Shown in pieces: positions 34,388 through 35,501 of a stretch of 35,501 nt of DNA. Location: contig JAJTBW010000019.1 of assembly GCA_021286705.1 (NCBI GenBank), forward strand, positions 1 through 35,501. The letters are read 5' to 3'. A program made the translations under genes and the position numbers. This stretch comes from Sphingobacteriia bacterium. Its GTDB lineage: Bacteria; Bacteroidota; Bacteroidia; Bacteroidales; TTA-H9. The notes beneath the pieces were generated by a model, which was not told the origin of the DNA, ran no database searches, and saw only the letters and a program-made list of their open reading frames with translations. Positions within the stretch are counted from its first letter, which is position 1; every line of letters starts with the position of its first letter.

Positions 34388-35318
34388 ATTAATCTACTTA
34401 TAAATCTACTATTTCAGCTCAAATTCTCAACTGACAAAGTGGAATTAGAAAAATCAGTACTCTCAAATAGAGTGTGTTTCAGATTACCTATTACAAAGGC
34501 AACCTCATTGATTATGCTAAAAACAATAATCAAAAACGGCTATGCAAACTTGACTGTTTAAAATCAATATAAGCCCAGAGGATGCAAACAAAAGGTAAAA
34601 AATCACACTGTTAATCTGCCACATAATCAGTTATTATAAAATGAGAAACAAAATAGAATGCTAATCCATTGAAGCTACTTTTTACTCTAAGAATAACCAC
34701 TAAAGGGCACCGCTGGTATTCAACTGACAATTACCATATTAGTTATAGATTTCAATAAATAGTTTATATTTATATCAAACTATTTTAAAAAAAACATACA
34801 ATAATTGCACAGAATATGTAATATGTTACTATATTTGATGTCTCTCGTGATTCTTCTTTAAAGCTGCGATAGATATTTTTTAATCTATTGATAAAGAAGA
34901 AAACGAAGAGGCGATGAAAACCTAAAGTACAGAAGCCTGAAATACGGGATGTATATAAGGCTTCATTATACTTGTTTTAAAATAGCTAATGAGTGGACCT
35001 TTATAAATGTTGAATTAAGTTGCTGTCGGTACACTCATAATACTATCCGGAGAAGCGGGAGCCGATCCGGATTTTTTTATCCCAGCGGAGCCTCTATTTT
35101 ACGTTTAATCCAACTTCGACTCAAGGACACCCTAAAAAAGAGCAATACATTTCATAAAATAATCTGGTAAAAGAAGAGATTTTTGGTACTAATCACATGA
35201 CAAAGACTTAAAGATACTGATCATTCTTTCTTTTTAACCGCCCATCCCTTCCAAATTTCTCTTGCCAGCCCCAAATATCCATGCTTCCAATTCTCTGATA
35301 TTCAGCATCCCCAAAGCT
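34388..35318. other. Gene-poor AT-rich region before the right-end repeat
   Basis: About 930 bases with no recognisable gene. An open frame of 73 codons (34949-35170) has no family resemblance or ribosome site and is not called. At 35045-35079 ATCCGG pairs with CCGGAT and is followed by a T run, a weak terminator-like hairpin. AGCGGGAGCC and AGCGGAGCC occur 30 bases apart nearby (35054 and 35084). Confidence 0.5.
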
Positions 35319-35475
35319 CCCCTCTTATATCCCTCTTATATCTCTCTTATGACTCTCTTATGTTCTCTTATGTTTTCTTATGTCTCTCTTATAACTTTTA
35401 CTCGTCCCGTTCATCTCTCGTTCCCTTGATCTACCTACCTTCTCCTGTTCCTCTCCTGTTCCCCTCCTGTTCTCC
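35319..35475 (-). repeat. Purine-rich degenerate tandem tail, right copy
   Basis: About 155 bases, pyrimidine-rich on the + strand and so purine-rich on the - strand, reading inward from the 26-bp head. Next to the head are three units of about 11 bases of the TCTCCTGTTCC type (35441-35475). Farther in are seven units of 10-11 bases of the CTCTCTTATGT type (35321-35394). A less regular stretch lies between. The units drift gradually, as in slippage- or recombination-prone arrays. Confidence 0.75.
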
Positions 35476-35501
35476 TTGTATCGTCCTAAAAGTTGTTTAC
35501 A
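35476..35501 (-). repeat. 26-bp conserved head motif, right copy (inverted)
   Basis: The exact reverse complement of 30-55, with no mismatches. It occupies the last 26 bases of the window, so its outer flank is not visible. Its purine-rich tail extends inward on the same strand, as in the left copy. Confidence 0.85.

Noticed and set aside
34949-35170. A 73-codon open frame in the right intergenic region.
   Set aside because: No ribosome site, no recognisable family, cysteine- and arginine-rich random-looking content, and a terminator-like hairpin inside it.
35319-35475. Possible CRISPR array.
   Set aside because: Units are 10-11 bases, degenerate and contiguous without spacers, and no cas genes are present.

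Overview
The window reads as a chromosomal segment of a Bacteroidota bacterium, most likely a Bacteroidales/Marinilabiliales-type anaerobe. Supporting signs are a giant surface protein ending in a gliding-motility/type IX secretion (T9SS type B) C-terminal domain, SprB-type repeats, a DUF4907 protein, an OmpA-TPR outer-membrane protein, and promoters of the Bacteroidetes form TTG-N19/20-TAnnTTTG. The genus cannot be told from sequence alone. Most of the core is ordinary chromosomal gene content, with no phage or transposon genes.

Layout. Positions 1-715 hold no gene but contain a 26-bp motif (30-55) followed by a purine-rich tail. Positions 774-14046 are an accessory block of mostly exported proteins on the + strand: a YD-repeat-like protein, DUF4907, a 3004-residue Kelch/Ig-like/PKD-like T9SS protein, a secreted protein with two retropepsin-like aspartic protease domains, and a secreted protein made of four AMPK/CBM48-type glycogen-binding modules. 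Positions 14143-17757 on the - strand encode a DUF6263-like protein, an M28 metallopeptidase and a YqhD-like alcohol dehydrogenase. Positions 17968-19526 on the + strand hold mtgA and an e(P4)-like acid phosphatase. Positions 19741-23550 on the - strand hold mrp, 5-formyl-THF cyclo-ligase and sppA. Positions 23650-24833 on the + strand hold folK and a deoxynucleoside kinase. An OmpA-TPR protein and a TrmH-family methyltransferase follow on the - strand, divergent from mutS on the + strand. Next come two identical tRNA-Gly(GCC) genes in inverted orientation with a tRNA-Leu(TAA) between them, then an SDR/aldehyde dehydrogenase pair. The last 1.1 kb has no convincing gene and ends in an inverted copy of the 26-bp motif with its own purine-rich tail.

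Functional links. folK and the cyclo-ligase both serve folate metabolism, on either side of sppA. The SDR and ALDH form a two-step alcohol-to-aldehyde-to-acid pair. The DUF4907 gene and the giant Kelch protein are probably one transcription unit. Convergent gene pairs are separated by strong bidirectional terminators.

The most unusual signal is the element at both ends: an identical 26-bp head followed, on the same strand relative to the head, by an almost pure purine tail of degenerate units about 10-11 bp long. The heads are identical but the tails differ, which suggests a dispersed repeat family of unknown function. The window stops exactly at the last base of the second head, so it may also be an assembly boundary at a multicopy repeat.
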